Shown: positions 11,096-22,991 of the stretch, one piece after another
Position numbering within the stretch: position 1 is the stretch's first letter
Layout of the letters: each line of letters opens with the position of its first letter
NCBI GenBank assembly: GCA_946406115.1
Contig: OX291545.1
Span: 24,547,153 to 24,611,152 of the forward strand
Length of the DNA: 64,000 nucleotides
Direction: 5' to 3'
Source: Apoda limacodes
Lineage: Eukaryota; Arthropoda; Insecta; Lepidoptera; Limacodidae
Position numbers and translations under genes: made by a program
Notes under the pieces: generated by a model
The model's database searches: none
The model's input: the letters and a program-made list of their open reading frames with translations, nothing else
Told to the model about the DNA's origin: nothing

Positions 11096-11365
11096 CCACG
11101 ATCTACCTATGTGCTAAATTTAAACCAAATTGGAGTGTTAGATACATGTGAATTCCAACTATTAGGTATTTAACGATAAGTAAATGAAGCAGCAGCGCCT
11201 TAATGGACGCATTTTAAGTTATTTTTTTAGGACTGTTATTATTATCAAATACACGAACGCGATGGTTCAGTTAAAAACTCACACTAGGAAAGCTTTTGGC
11301 CTATGCTTTACTCAGACCATTTCATTCAGTTACTAACATCCAAAATCAGCATTTTACGGCCAAAA

Positions 11366-11642
11366 CTTATGGAATTTTAATGATTAGGTCATACTGAAAC
11401 CGACTCAGAGAGTAGTAACTTTCAAAAATGAAAATTTTTAGTTTATAGCAACCCGGTTCACTTGTTTCTGTAATCATTTTATGGCTGAAAGGATTACCCA
11501 AAAACCGTTATCTGTTATGTTCAATGTCACCTGCAACTAATAAATGATTAGCAGACATGCCCCCATCGAGGCTTTAATCTTTTTGACAGTTACTTCACAT
11601 CTAGTCGGCTTCAGTATGACCTAATCTAAGAATTACATAGAA
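11366..11642. repeat. Inverted repeat, possible MITE
   Basis: 11382-11405 and 11603-11626 are reverse complements at 23 of 24 positions. Weaker pairing extends the arms to roughly 60 bp, and the inner sequence is about 200 bp with no ORF. The ends and any target duplication are unclear. Confidence 0.55.
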
Positions 11643-12680
11643 AGATCTTATAAGTAATTTATTTTACCCCAAAATCACAGTGAAATTGTGATTGAGTGTT
11701 AGAGTTACCTACATCGGGCACTAGCCGATCGTGAGAACTTTAACAATACACAAAATATAACTTTTTGTAACCGCTGCCGCCGGGATTTAGAGATTTAGCC
11801 CTCACTATCGACTCGGCCGTCCAACGTACCAGGTACTAATGCGCTACTTCAGTCGCCGTAAATGTAATTACACCGGAAACTGAACCCGAAACCTCTAGTT
11901 CAGCAAGAAGAGTGGCTTGACCGCTCCTCGTCATCTTAAAATTTAGAATTCTGGTAGAGGTATTGCAAATTAAAATCGATTTACTCAACTGGCTGTTGAT
12001 ATGTTAGTTGCAGTGGATTTGCTCCCACGGCCGAGATGTAAGGTGAGTGCCCCCGCTTACACACACGAATACCAACGGCCGGTAACAAGGACGACTGGTC
12101 CGCTGAGATACATCCTAATAAAATTTCCCAAAGAACGTTTCGGAATACGCAGATACAAATTGTCTTTTTCTACGGGAATCTGTGATCAAAGTATATTGGG
12201 CTATGCTACTAGTCCTTCACAATTAGAAAAGTAATATTACCTTACACAGGCTGTGAAAGTAAACCTTTGCTAGATGAGTGGAAAGTTTGAAGGACAACCA
12301 GTAAGGTGAATCCAGCAATGGCCTCAAGCAAGGCCGAAAATGATATGGCAGCGGGTCGGTTGTCTCTGGCCAGTTCGAAATTTAAAAAAAATATTATTCT
12401 TTTATTATTTGCATGTTTACCCATCTTTATAACAGACCATGCAAAGAAAATATAAGTATTTACTGTCGCCTTTTCTGTCTAGAAGTGTTTTTTTTTATTT
12501 ATAAATAGCAATTGAAAATCGATGTCCTCAAGTGTCCCTTTTTTTTAATGAAATTTGATTTTTTAGTAAAATTTAAGTTTGCATGTCTTCACTCTTCAGG
12601 CAATGGACAGAGGCTCCATGAACCTTTGGCAAACTTCGTTTGAGGAAATGTAATGTAACTTTTTACGTACCGTATCTTTT
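11643..12680. other. No gene assigned
   Basis: Contains a 77-codon frame at 12001-12234 (plus) and a 60-codon frame at 12242-12424 (minus), neither of which I recognise. No repeat partner was found. Confidence 0.3.
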
Positions 12681-13050
12681 TAGTTTTTCTACTAAGCTGT
12701 CTGTCTGTTCGACCTTTAAAGGGCACTATCTTTACGACCGAAGTACAAGTACATAGAAGCATCACCTTTTTACACAATATATGTTTTTATGGCGGATTTC
12801 CTAACAAATAATAAGAAAAGCAAAAACTAATAAGAGTGTCTTCGTACAAGAAACATGTTTTTGGTTCATCGTAAAAACGGTGATAAATACAAGCAAACTT
12901 AAAACAACTAAATAGGGTAATTTTATTAGTAAAGCAACAAAATTATATAATAAAAACTAATCAAGCGTGAGTCGGGCTTGTGCAGTCTGTGGTGGTACGG
13001 ATCCCTCGTTGCTTGAGTCGAAATCGCACTTGGTCGGGTTTTTTAAAGAA
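12681..13050. repeat. Remnants of the GGGTTCCGTA repeat family
   Basis: 12692-12740 has 'gctgtctgtctgttcgacc' and 'ctttacgaccg'. 12965-13045 has 'gagtcgggcttgtgc' and 'tcgcacttggtcgggtttt', which are edges of this repeat. Too decayed for boundaries. Confidence 0.4.
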
Positions 13051-13346
13051 CCTACAAGAGCGAAGACACAAACATGATGGTTGGTTTATGTCATAGCTGT
13101 TTACGAATTCCAAATTATATAATTACGCATAAAATAGCAATTCTAGATGCTAATATTAAACTTTGACTATAAAAAGTCACAAGCGCAAAATCAAAAGCAT
13201 AATAAAAAAACATCGCGTCATTCTGTAGCTTCCTAGTAGTTTCCTTTGAACTTTTTGATTTTTACTTATTGTGGAGCGAAGTCCTTTGGGTGTCTTTCGA
13301 GTTATCCTAACCAAACTAGCAAAAAATTGTAAAGGTCTGTTTTATA

Positions 13347-13632
13347 TTAGGGTTCCGTACGAAAAGGGTAAAAACTGGGCTCTGTTACTAAGACTTCGCT
13401 GTCCGTCCGTCCGTCTGTCACCAGGCTGTATATCATGAACCGTGACAGTTAGACAGTTGAAATTTTCACAGAAAATGTATTGCTGTCGCCGCTATAACAA
13501 TATATACTAAAAAACAGAATAAACAAATATTTAAGAGGGCTCCCTACAACAAACGTGATTTTTATGCCATTTTTATTCGTATGGTATGAAACTCTTCGTG
13601 CGCGAGTCCGACTCGCACTTGGCCGATTTATT
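13347..13632 (+). repeat. GGGTTCCGTA...ACTTGGCCG repeat, copy A
   Basis: Starts 'agggttccgtacg'. Contains 'cgctgtccgtccgtccgtc', 'caccaggctgta', 'atgaaccgtgacag' and 'caacaaacgtgatttt'. Ends 'gactcgcacttggccgattt'. It shares this layout with 20455, 61140 and, in part, 17562 and 49103. I recall the family as widespread in Lepidoptera; it has no ORF and its class is not settled by this sequence. Confidence 0.7.
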
Positions 13633-13862
13633 TATTTTGCATTGAGCTGATTTTCGCACAGAGATTGATGAAGGGTTGGAGAAAGGCATACCTAGGCTAC
13701 TATCCTTTCCGGGATAATTGAGAAGTTTTCACAGAAATAACTGATTTCACGTAAACGAACTATAGCTAAACTTTCTTAATATTATCAAGGAATTATCAAA
13801 TAAATCCCACGCTACAAAAAAACCGAAATAAGCGTGGGCGGAACAGTTGGTAAAAACTAGTA
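13633..13862 (+). repeat. RTE/SINE-like tail repeat, diverged copy
   Basis: 'gctgattttcgcacagag', 'taggctactatcctttccg', 'aactatagctaaac' and 'gggcggaac...aaactagtagg' correspond to the opposite end of the tail repeat at 9950. It abuts the preceding repeat directly. Confidence 0.45.
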
Positions 13863-14780
13863 GGATTCATACATTGGATTTTTCCTTAACTCTTGTAAAA
13901 AATTATAGCATGTCATATTGCTAATGGTTAGCGTCTATTAATTAACCTTAATAGTGCTGGTCTTATGTCGCTATAAATTAATAATTGGGTAAACGCTGGC
14001 ACCTTTTTATGCAACTACCCGGTTTAACCCTTCGGTATACAGTGAAACAAAAACATGGTCTCTACAACTGGGATGTCGTTGGTTGGGTCTCCAAAAATAC
14101 ACCGCAAAAAAATAAGTTAAAGACCCTTATGTTGAGTGAGATGTTCGGTTTTTCCCCTTATATGATCGAAAAAACTGCAAAACATATGTAATTAATTATA
14201 AGATGGATAGACGATTAACAATATAAAAAGTTTTGTCTTGTGTCATTAATGTCTTCACACGTTTTATGTAAATTATAAAGCATTTAATCCATACATTTTG
14301 ATAAGTAACGTTCTCGATTTCATACGTAGGGAATTTGAAATCGTTGCAATTGAGACAAATACTAACAGAATAGTAATATTATAAATTATTGACATTTAAC
14401 ATGTAAGAAGATGAAGTCCTCAAATCCGGGAGATTTTTATGATTTCATTGTTATTTCATAAAAAGTGAGACAGGGAGAAATTCCTAAAACACATGTCATC
14501 TTACGGAAATCTAGGATAGTTGGCAGCACTAGTTCGCTTAGTGGATACTTGAAGTTTAATGGATTTTTTTCATCTTAGTAAGTCATTAATTGTTTTGTTT
14601 TTATATTCTCCTGTTGGGCCAGTTCCTTGACCGAAGCTTAACAATAACTTTATTGACGTAGGATACCTTAGGTACCTATATTGTCTGTTATTGAGTAAAA
14701 AACCAAAGGTAGACTTGCTAGTCTAGTAGCTAGCAGCAGGGGCAGGTAGTTTTACGATGTTAAATTCTCTATTTATGAGT
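13863..14780. other. No gene assigned
   Basis: The 68-codon frame at 13985-14191 is unrecognised and has no supporting context. Otherwise plain A+T-rich DNA. Confidence 0.3.
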
Positions 14781-14963
14781 AATACGATTGCGAACGGGTT
14801 GTTATGGTGGTGAAGGGGGGTGGTGTGGTGCAGCGGGGTGCGAGGGTGGGGGGGGGGAGAGGTGCAGCAGCGTTCAACGAACGTCCGCGGGTCGACGCAG
14901 GCCCAAGGTCGCCGTTGGCATTCACTCGCCACCGTCAGCACCGTCGTGGCCGCGCCACTTTAC
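14781..14963. other. G+C-rich patch with G-runs
   Basis: Contains 'gtgggggggggaga' and many G-runs, giving chance frames in all plus-strand phases. It adjoins the inverted-repeat segment at 14964. It could be a CpG-rich regulatory or exon-like patch; nothing more can be said. Confidence 0.3.
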
Positions 14964-15034
14964 CTCGTATCCGCCAGAATCACTACCACTCCACCAACTT
15001 TAGCTGGAATACGTGTATCTTTTAAAATAAAACG
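14964..15034. repeat. Left arm of a distant 70-bp inverted repeat
   Basis: Reverse complement of 18285-18355 with about four mismatches. On the minus strand it reads 'ccagctaaagttggtggag' and ends 'gatacgag|gtaaag', where similarity stops. See the paired entry. Confidence 0.75.
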
Positions 15035-15189
15035 CCACCCATCAGCACAAAGGTCGCATTAATTGTAAAAGGGTACGTATCGTAGGCGTATACGTGGCCA
15101 TCCCGCTCTTCAACGGTGAAAGCACCTAGGTATATTGATTGAATTTCCAAAGAAATACCTACATAGTTTTATTATTCTGTTACTTATTA

Positions 15190-15440
15190 ATCCATAATAA
15201 AATTATAAATGTGAAAGTAATTCTGTCTGTCTGTTACCTCTTCACGCTTCAACCGCTGTACCGATTAAGATGAAATTTGGCATGGAGATAGTTCGAGTCC
15301 CGAGAAAGGACATATGGCTTGGTACTTGAAAACGTCAAGTGTGAGTTGGTTTTTTTTCTATAATTAAGGAGTTGCAGTTGAAATCCTGCACTAATAACAG
15401 AATTAAGGGCGGGAGGAACCGCGGGCAAAAGCTGGTTACA
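15190..15440 (-). repeat. RTE/SINE-like tail repeat, minus copy
   Basis: Plus-strand order is 'ataaatgtgaaagtaattc', 'tgtctgtctgttacctctt', 'gatgaaatttggcatgg', 'cttgaaaacgtcaagtgtg', 'gggcgggaggaaccgcgggc'. This is the reverse of the layout at 9950. The 86-codon minus frame at 15249-15509 overlaps it and is not a gene. Confidence 0.65.
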
Positions 15441-17329
15441 CATATTTGAAGATATGACTAATGTGTGGCACGGGTATTTGAGCATTTTTCGTTTGCGACA
15501 AACATGCACGTCAGACTCATCGCATTGCTTTCAAGTAATGATGGAGTGGACTAATGAGAAATGCATCATGTTTTTGGAAGCTTAACGTACTGTACTGAAC
15601 CATACTTGTAATGGAATAAATTCAAAAAATTGTAAATTCTATAGTTAAAAAACTACTGGACTGATTATCAAGCATTTTTTTTATTTTGTAGATAATAGTA
15701 TCAGGTTTTTTTTAAATTAAAAAACATGTATTCATGTATTAGAATATTTAGTTGTTATTGGTATTAGAACGAAAAAAATAATTAGAAAACAATCACAATT
15801 TTCTTAATATTTGGCCACCATCTTTAATATCTTGAACGGTATTTTTCTTTTGATTACAGACGTCAATATGATTTGGTTGACACCTTACGACTAAAATCGA
15901 TACAGCCGTTTTAAGTCTATAATTTTTGTTTAATTATTCAACCGCCATTTTGATAAAGGGCCATCATCTTGAATTCGAGTGGATGGAATTTTCATTTCCT
16001 CGGATGAAATCATTCATATTGGTCCCTAGTATTACTGGTAAAAGCGGATTGTTTTCTGTATAAAATGCAGCTCCCGATGTACCTATATATTGCCGTAAGC
16101 CCTTAGAATATAGTCTCAAACGTACAAATTAAAGTGTTGTCACACATTTAGTGCTAGTCTTGTGCATCATTTATTGCACTTTAATTATTTTGATACTTAT
16201 AGCGTCACGCAGGTGAAGCCCTAGCAAATATAATTCCAATGTGACATTTTCCATGCATTCTAAGCATTTCGGTTTCTATCTAAATAAATTTTAGCAAATC
16301 GAAGAGTAATTTAATACGGTGCATAAATGTAGCTAAGCTAGTTGCTGGCGCAGGCAATGCTTACTTCAGCAGTCCTAATGTTTGTCAAGAGACCAACAAT
16401 TTCAAACATGTGAAAGACTAAACTAATCCATTTCGAGAAGTCATATGACACCGTTCAAAATACAGACTGTCATTTAAGTTGCCGCGTGGAAAAAAGTGAG
16501 CTTTGTGATTGTTCCAACACGATCTACATTACCAAAACACGATTGTGTGAACTTCTTCTATAGTTTTTATTTTTAAAGTACCTACCGTCCGATTATTTCC
16601 ATTGCTGTTGACATTGCAAAACGCCAATTTCTTTACGACTGAATGTATGCTCAGTGAAGATAAAGAATATTCAAAAGTTCTGGTATTCCAGGTTTCTAAA
16701 TATTTATAAATATTCAATCATTTGGAATAATGCAAGCATAAATATGTTATGGTGAAGCGCTCAGAAAGAAGCAGCTCGCCTAGTAAATTAGGGCGTACGA
16801 ATAGGAATTTAGTCGCGAAGTAGCCCCTTAAGACCTCGACCTTTCGAGCCGGATATTGTTGCAACTAGCAGCTCATAATGCATTACGTGTCGAAACCCTA
16901 AAAGTGAATGCGAATACAACTGATGCAATAGTTTATTAGCAAGCTGAACAATAGTATAGGTATACCTAAAACACGGCAAGCTGAACTAGACGTTCAATTT
17001 TGCTTGATTTGCTAAGTTTATTATGAAATGTTTTTTAACGCTGCGCTGTCTGTGTATAACCCGGATGTAAATTTTGATGCAATCTCGTCTAGATATCTCT
17101 TTTATCTGTCTTTTAGCAGTTACGATCGTGTTGAATTGTTACCCAACTCGAGTGCGGTAAAGAAAGTTTCTAAATTGGAGACAAATATAGTAAGTAGGTA
17201 TAAAAAGCCCTTGGAACCATTTATTCCAATGTAATTTAGTTATTTAAAAAATTTTTTTAGTTTAGGTTGGGTTAGGTTATTTTTTAACAGCGGCATTTCT
17301 GTGACACGTAATGAAACATATTACAAATA
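15441..17329. other. No gene assigned
   Basis: A+T-rich DNA with only short chance frames (for example 16529-16717 minus and 17028-17234 plus). Confidence 0.3.
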
Positions 17330-17470
17330 CAAGCTTCGCATACTGGGCAAGATGGCCGTAGGAAGAAGTCCTGGTTGTGCAACATCCGCGAATGGAAGAG
17401 AATCACGAGTTCCATGCGCAATTCCATGGCAAATATGCAGAGCTGACTGCCAATCTCCACTAGTTTGAGA
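17330..17470 (+). pseudogene. LINE C-terminal fragment
   Basis: One plus frame reads KKSWLCNIREWK near 17360-17400, and another reads YAELTANLH near 17432-17460. Together they resemble the conserved tail of some insect LINE ORF2 proteins (GRKK/RxSWLxNLRxW ... MIANL). One frameshift and a stop separate them. The minus frame at 17284-17538 is a by-product. Confidence 0.4.
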
Positions 17471-17561
17471 GGCAACCCAAGAAAACGATACATAAGATAT
17501 ACTACAGTAGTCAGCCGATCTATGTTGTGAGCAATCAACGTAAAAGAAACCTTATTTTTAG

Positions 17562-18283
17562 GGTTCCGTAGTCAGCAAGGAACCCTTATAGTTTCGCCAT
17601 GTCCGTCCGTCCGTCTGTCTGCGGCTTAGTTCAAAAACTACTAATACAAGAAAGCTGCAATTTGGCAGGAATATACACATTGATCAAGCCGACAAAGTGG
17701 TAGAATAAAATCTGTGAAAAATTTTTTTTTATGGTACCTCCCCTACACGTGAAGTGGGGACGAATTTTTTTTTTCTATAATAAAATAGGAATTCCAAAAA
17801 CATTGCCGGTATGCACAGATAGATCATTTTTTGATTTAGGGCTCCGTTTGTGAAACATTTAGCTTTAAAGTACTAATTTTTGTTAGAGTCAAGTGTCCCC
17901 CCTCCTCTACCAGCGAAAGTATAGTATTTGGAAATATAAAAAAAAAATACGGTGGTAGTGCATATAATGAATTTAAGAGAAAAACAATTAAACGGGTAAA
18001 TACACTTTACAGGCTAACGAGTAATAGTCGACCAAGTTATAAAATGTACTTGGAAAAGTGAAATTTTCGTACAAATTCCATTTGAAGTTACTTATATAAA
18101 GTAGTTAAATATGTAATACAGGTATAAAATATAAGTCAATGAACGAGGTATAATTAAAGAAAAATAAAATAATAACATTCTAAAAACACCCATGTACAAC
18201 AAACGTGATTTTTAGCCGTTTTTATAGATAATGGTACGGAACTCTTCGTGCGCGAGTTCGACTCGCACTTGGCCGTTTTTTTT
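17562..18283 (+). repeat. GGGTTCCGTA...ACTTGGCCG repeat, long variant
   Basis: Starts 'tagggttccgtagtcagc' with the mirrored 'aaggaacccttatag' block, then 'gtccgtccgtccgtctgtc', 'cccctacacgtgaagtggg' and 'gtgtcccccctcctctacc'. Ends 'cgcgagttcgactcgcactt'. This is the long (about 720 bp) form; its internal sequence differs from copies 13347 and 61140, though the ends are shared. Confidence 0.7.
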
Positions 18284-18284
18284 T

Positions 18285-18355
18285 ATTTTAAAAGATACAC
18301 ATATTCCAGCTAAAGTTGGTGGAGTGGCAGTGATTCTGGCGGGTACGAGGTACAT
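18285..18355. repeat. Right arm of a distant 70-bp inverted repeat
   Basis: Matches the reverse complement of 14964-15034. The plus strand reads 'attccagctaaagttggtgg' then 'gtacgag|gta', where similarity to the other arm ends. The arms are about 3.3 kb apart with unrelated repeats between them. This could be two inverted copies of an exon-like segment or a dispersed repeat. Confidence 0.75.
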
Positions 18356-19475
18356 TCGTTCAGATGCCTGCCCACTTGTTTACCTTCCCGAAAGCTATGT
18401 CCAACGTTAAGTATTGATTGATTATGTAAAAGCGTAGAAAGGAGACAATTAAACGAGAAATTTTCAGGCCAATTATTTTTAGCAATACCACAGATTATAT
18501 AATACTATGTTGTATTCGTATATATGTACATTTATACAAAAGTACATCTCGATCATTTTAATTAGGTACTTCTATCGATGCCAATGTCTTTTTTAGTTCA
18601 TACTTAAAATATTCAAAGCACAGACATAACATGTAGGTATCTGTTATGTCTGTCCCTTTACAGATCTAATAGAAAGATGTAAACGTTTATACCAATGGAG
18701 AAACAATGAATAAAAAGTGTGTTATCTTGTACTTCTTTCATGTGTCGTAAGTCCCCGGTTCTTACCATTTAGCTGGAGAGAAATGTATAGATTCAGATGA
18801 CAGACCCAGGCAAAAAGACTTAAAAATTTATACCATTTTTAAGTGAGACTAAAGTAGTGAGGTAATCAAATAGGTATCGAATATTATCTCTTATAATCAA
18901 ATACCTTATTTGTTCAAATTTATTCATTGCCTACATTCGATGTCAACGGCCGGCCTTGGCTTTACAACACAACAATCGATATCCGTCAATGCGAGGACGC
19001 CAATTATCAAGAATTGGCAAAAATAGGTAGGTATCTAAGTACTTACTTTATTTTTACCACAAATCACAAGAACTACTACGAAACTAAATTGAGAAATGCA
19101 AGATTTAGAACTCGATAGAAAGTGTACGACAGTTTTTTTAAGGCATACAATATATGAGTCATGTAACATAACACGTCATCCTCTGGTATCACATACCTAC
19201 TGCTAAAATCACAACACTCCTCTACAGGCTTTGTCATAGTTTATTCAGATACCAAATTACCATACGGTATATGTGTGTATGTACACATCACGGTGTTAAT
19301 CCTTATAACCTAGCCTGTAGCTAGTGGCAGGATTGGAAACACTTTGGTCTTGCGTGATGGTGAGTCCAACACTGCTTCTCTTCTGACAGACTATATGAAC
19401 ATACAGCACACGACTAGCAAGATCATGATTGAATTGATGTTTTTTTCAAAGCATTGTAGATATAAAAATCCTGTA
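18356..19475. other. No gene assigned
   Basis: The frame at 18927-19118 begins PTFDVNGRPWLY and looks less A+T-driven than its neighbours, followed by 'aaatag|gtaggtat'. No acceptor is seen upstream and the protein is unrecognised, so it is not called. Confidence 0.25.
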
Positions 19476-19783
19476 TGTCGTGGCCCGATCTAAAAATTGA
19501 TCACTTCATGATGTGTCCGACCATTTCATAAAGTGGTCATATTTCATGATATTAAACAGTGCCCACTGGCCACATCATGATATGGTCTAGCCAGGTCAAC
19601 GACTACTCAGCGTTTAACGCTATGCACAGCTAAATGCGTGACTACTTCATGATATGGTCAAACATTAGTGATCATATTGTGAAAAAGTTACATTACCCAC
19701 CGGTAGAGGCGCGGATGTAATACCATTTCATGAAATGGTCGGCCACATCATGAAGTGTTCAATTCTAAGATCTGGCCACGACA
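19476..19783. mobile_element. 308-bp TA-flanked MITE with long TIRs and internal palindromes
   Basis: Starts TGTCGTGGCC and ends GGCCACGACA. The terminal inverted repeats extend about 60 bp with few mismatches. Flanking bases are TA on both sides (19474-19475 and 19784-19785), fitting a TA target duplication. Motifs of the form TTCATGAWATGGTC recur inside in both orientations (near 19520, 19545, 19575, 19650 and 19730), and these would themselves fold. There is no ORF. It is probably a Tc1/mariner-type or related non-autonomous element. Confidence 0.85.
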
Positions 19784-20008
19784 TATATATAATAGTTTTG
19801 ACTTTTTGAAGAGTAGGCTGGTTGGCCACTGGCCGCGTTCAATTTTGATCAGTGTTGTAGACATTGTCTACCGGCCGACACGACGCAAACGCAATGGGAT
19901 TATGTAACTTTCTCTGCAAGTCTCCAAATATAATCAAATTGAATGGTATTCTACCCCTAATTGTATCGTTTAAAAAGTTGGAATACTAGCCAGAAGGACA
20001 ACATTTGC
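19784..20008. other. No recognisable feature
   Basis: No feature was identified between the MITE and the tandem array. Confidence 0.3.
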
Positions 20009-20194
20009 AGTGCTGACTTCGTTATGTACTTATTGTGTTCCGTTTTCTCATATAAGTTCTGACTTCGTTATTTACCTATTGTGTTCCGTCTTCTCATATA
20101 AGTTCTGACTTCGTTATTTACCTATTGTGTTCCGTTGTCTCATATCAGTGCTGACTTCGTTATTTACTTATTGTGTTCCGTTGTCTCATATCTG
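20009..20194. repeat. 46-bp tandem repeat, four units
   Basis: Units begin CTGACTTCGTTA at 20013, 20059, 20105 and 20151, exactly 46 bp apart. They differ at only a few positions. A local minisatellite; the unit count may vary between individuals. Confidence 0.95.
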
Positions 20195-20454
20195 GAATTA
20201 GCTAATGGATGCTACTGGCAATAACCCACGACGTCATTTATACGTGATGTGATGATATATCGAAATTAAGTTTAATTGTGTTAAGTTTAATTCCTAATTA
20301 GAAAATTTCTATAATACTGTATATTATATCTACATAATTAACCAATTTACAGATTATAAAACTTCTGCATTTCTTCGGATTCGATAGCCTATTCCTTACC
20401 AGCCTCATACGCCCCACTATTGGTTAAGGCCATTGTGGACATACCTACGTCTTT
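20195..20454. other. No recognisable feature
   Basis: A+T-rich, no ORF or repeat partner. Confidence 0.3.
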
Positions 20455-20815
20455 TTTTTAGGGTTCCGTACCCAAAGGGTAAATAACGAGACCCTATTAC
20501 TCAGACTCCGCTGTCCGTCCGTCCGTCTGTCACCAGGCTGTATCTCACGAACCGTGATAGTGAGACAGTTAAAATTTTCACACAAGATGTATTTCTGTTG
20601 CCGCTATAACAACAAATACTAAAAAACAAAATAAAATAAATATTTAAGGGGGCTCCCATATAACAAAAGTGATTTTTTTTCTCATTTTTGCACGATATTG
20701 ATAACGGCAACAGGTAACAGGCTTGAAATATTCACAGAATATTTAGTTATATATTCATTTTAAAAATAAATAATTGAAACAAAATAAAACAAATATTTAA
20801 TGGAGTGGAGAAGGA
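20455..20815 (+). repeat. GGGTTCCGTA repeat, copy lacking its 3' end
   Basis: Shares 'agggttccgtacccaaaggg', 'cgctgtccgtccgtccgtc', 'caccaggctgtatctcacg', 'ttgccgctataacaacaa' and 'cgatattgataacggcaaca' with the 61140 copy. It stops in 'aaataaaacaaatatttaa' without the ACTTGGCCG end. The minus 69-codon frame at 20501 is internal to it. Confidence 0.7.
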
Positions 20816-22780
20816 AAAATATGTTTAGGCGTTAAACGTTTAAAATGAGATAATAATGCATTGTTTTGTTAATTTTAAATTCAAACAAAATAATTCTTAA
20901 TTAACTACTATTTTTGTTAGATAAATAAAACAAAAATGACTAAAAATACCTGGCAACATTTACTAATGTTTGCATTAATGGACGGGGATTTCCCTATTCT
21001 TGTTCGTTTGGTTTATGTTAAGGTTAGTGAGATCGAGTACAAAGAGCATTTAGTGAAAATTTCTTTGTTTTTGCCTGTGAATGAGTGAACATTAAATTGT
21101 GTTGTGCGTTAGTATAATTTTATTATAAAATTGTAAATATGCCGAAGCGAAATTAGTTCTGGTATAACAATATCAATCGTGGGTTTCCACACCTAAAATT
21201 GATGCTGGAACGAAGATTAAGAATTTTCTAGGTACCTTACCTGACTAATTTCATATAATTTCACTAAACATATTCGTCTTTAGTATAAATAGCTGTTTAT
21301 TCAAAAAGTAGGCAAAGTTGTTTTTTGTGAAGAGTGCCAACTTTAAAGGTACGAGACCTAAAATAATTTGCTCTCGTGTGAAATATACAACTTTTCACCT
21401 CTGCCACTGCGAGAAAATAGGTCTTAGGCAAGGAACACACTGAAGGCCATATTAAGCAATCAGTTTATTCTAATTTACAAATACTTACTTCTATACTCTG
21501 CTCCTATAAAAAAAGTAAAATAAGTAGGTACTAACTATGCTTTTTAACATAAGCACCTAATGAAAGTCGCTAAGTTATTTTTACTATGCTTTAAGATATT
21601 TTTCACGTGACTTCTCTGGTAAAAAGCTTAGTTCAGCATTAAACACTTGTTGTCTTAGCTCTTCTGGTGTTAAAGAAATATCTTCGTAACGCGAGTCACT
21701 CATTTAAATAAATAAAAATACAACATAAACGTAAATAAACAATCTAAGGTTAAAACGAATAAGTTTCACGCCATTACAATTTCTTTTTTTTTAGATGTGC
21801 ATTCAGAAATTTACTCTATGACACTTTTATCGAAAACAAAGTATATTTTTTTTAAATAAACGCTATTAATTATTGGGTAAGTTGGGTATTATTAATGAAG
21901 TCAACAATGAAAACATGAAATGTAGTTATGCTTTTCATTAAAATAAATTTGTTTCTTAACCAATCAGCAAAACCACCTTTTTGGTGCTGGAGAGATAAAA
22001 AATAAATTTTAAATATTCAGAATTTATGTTCAGTTTTATTTGTTAATCCGTTTTACTTTTTCAGAAAAAAAAAAACAAAATTTAGAAAAAAAAAGATAGT
22101 CTTAAGTATTTTTTATTTACACCAACACCACACAACGGCGTGGCCAGTTCTTATTACCTATTTGTTTTTGTACTATGAAGTTTATACTGTAGGTAATCAC
22201 TGAAGCTTGTATGTAAGTATAATGTTTTATATCCCGCTTTGTTATCTAACATTTACCTTTCACCTATTATCATTTTACCTAATATTTCCTTATTATATCA
22301 TATTTTCTTTCAAAATCTCCGAGAAATCCCGCATAGACAGCTATCAAATTTCGTCAGATTCGTTGGACTTGGAACACGTGTTATTATGCTTGTTTTATAG
22401 TGCCTATAGTATAAGCAAGTCGATTAGAATGGTATTCGATCGGAGCCTATTGGCAGACCACGCCCTGACCCGGTATGTCGCAGATTGCGAGATCGGTCGC
22501 ACACGTGCCTGCTGCAGGCGACTACGCGACTGGGCAGTTGGACACTACTCACTCGAAAAAACACAAGTCACCAATAACTAACAACAAGTTCACAAGGTGC
22601 TTGTGTGTGTGCAATTATTTTATATTAAACGAGGATAAGTTTTATACTTAATCCTTGATCCTCTGGTACATGTTGAAAACATTGGCTTGTTAATTAAGGG
22701 CTTGGCATACAAGTATGTTGAATGTCAATGAACCCCGTCACATTAAAGGAGCATATTCGCGGTATTCCCATTAAATATTT
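20816..22780. other. No gene assigned
   Basis: The 124-codon frame at 22207-22581 is the longest here. Its first half is A+T-driven hydrophobic sequence; its second half (from about 22440) is G+C-richer and arginine-rich. I do not recognise it and see no splice or promoter context, so I do not call a gene. Confidence 0.3.
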
Positions 22781-22784
22781 AATT

Positions 22785-22845
22785 TTGGTGCGGAGATCGA
22801 ACCCAAAGGACCTCTTCCAACAGAGCTATCTTGGCAATAAAATGT
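22785..22845 (-). repeat. tRNA-like fragment, probable SINE head
   Basis: On the minus strand 'aagatagctctgttgg' resembles a pol III A box and D-arm, and 'gggttcgatctccgc' resembles a B box and T-arm. The spacing is shorter than in a real tRNA and no acceptor stem closes. A tRNA-derived SINE remnant is more likely than a tRNA gene. Confidence 0.35.
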
Positions 22846-22931
22846 AACTAGTGTGCACTAAACCTAGACCTTTAACTAACCTAGACTATATAATACTATG
22901 ACTAAACCAAGAAGATTATATATTTATGCTA

Positions 22932-22991
22932 TATATATATATATATATCTAATATATACTTCTAATACCTTTAAACGAGCAATTCTAGTAC

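Noticed and set aside
12242..12424. Minus frame with ISFSALLEAIAGFTLLVVL, considered as a membrane exon
   Set aside because: A weak acceptor and poor donor, no recognised family, and a stop just beyond.
18927..19118. Frame starting MPTFDVNGRPWLY, considered as an exon
   Set aside because: A possible donor follows, but no acceptor was seen upstream and the protein is not recognised.
22207..22581. 124-codon open frame
   Set aside because: The first half is hydrophobic because of T-rich codons and no similarity is recognised. No splice or promoter context.
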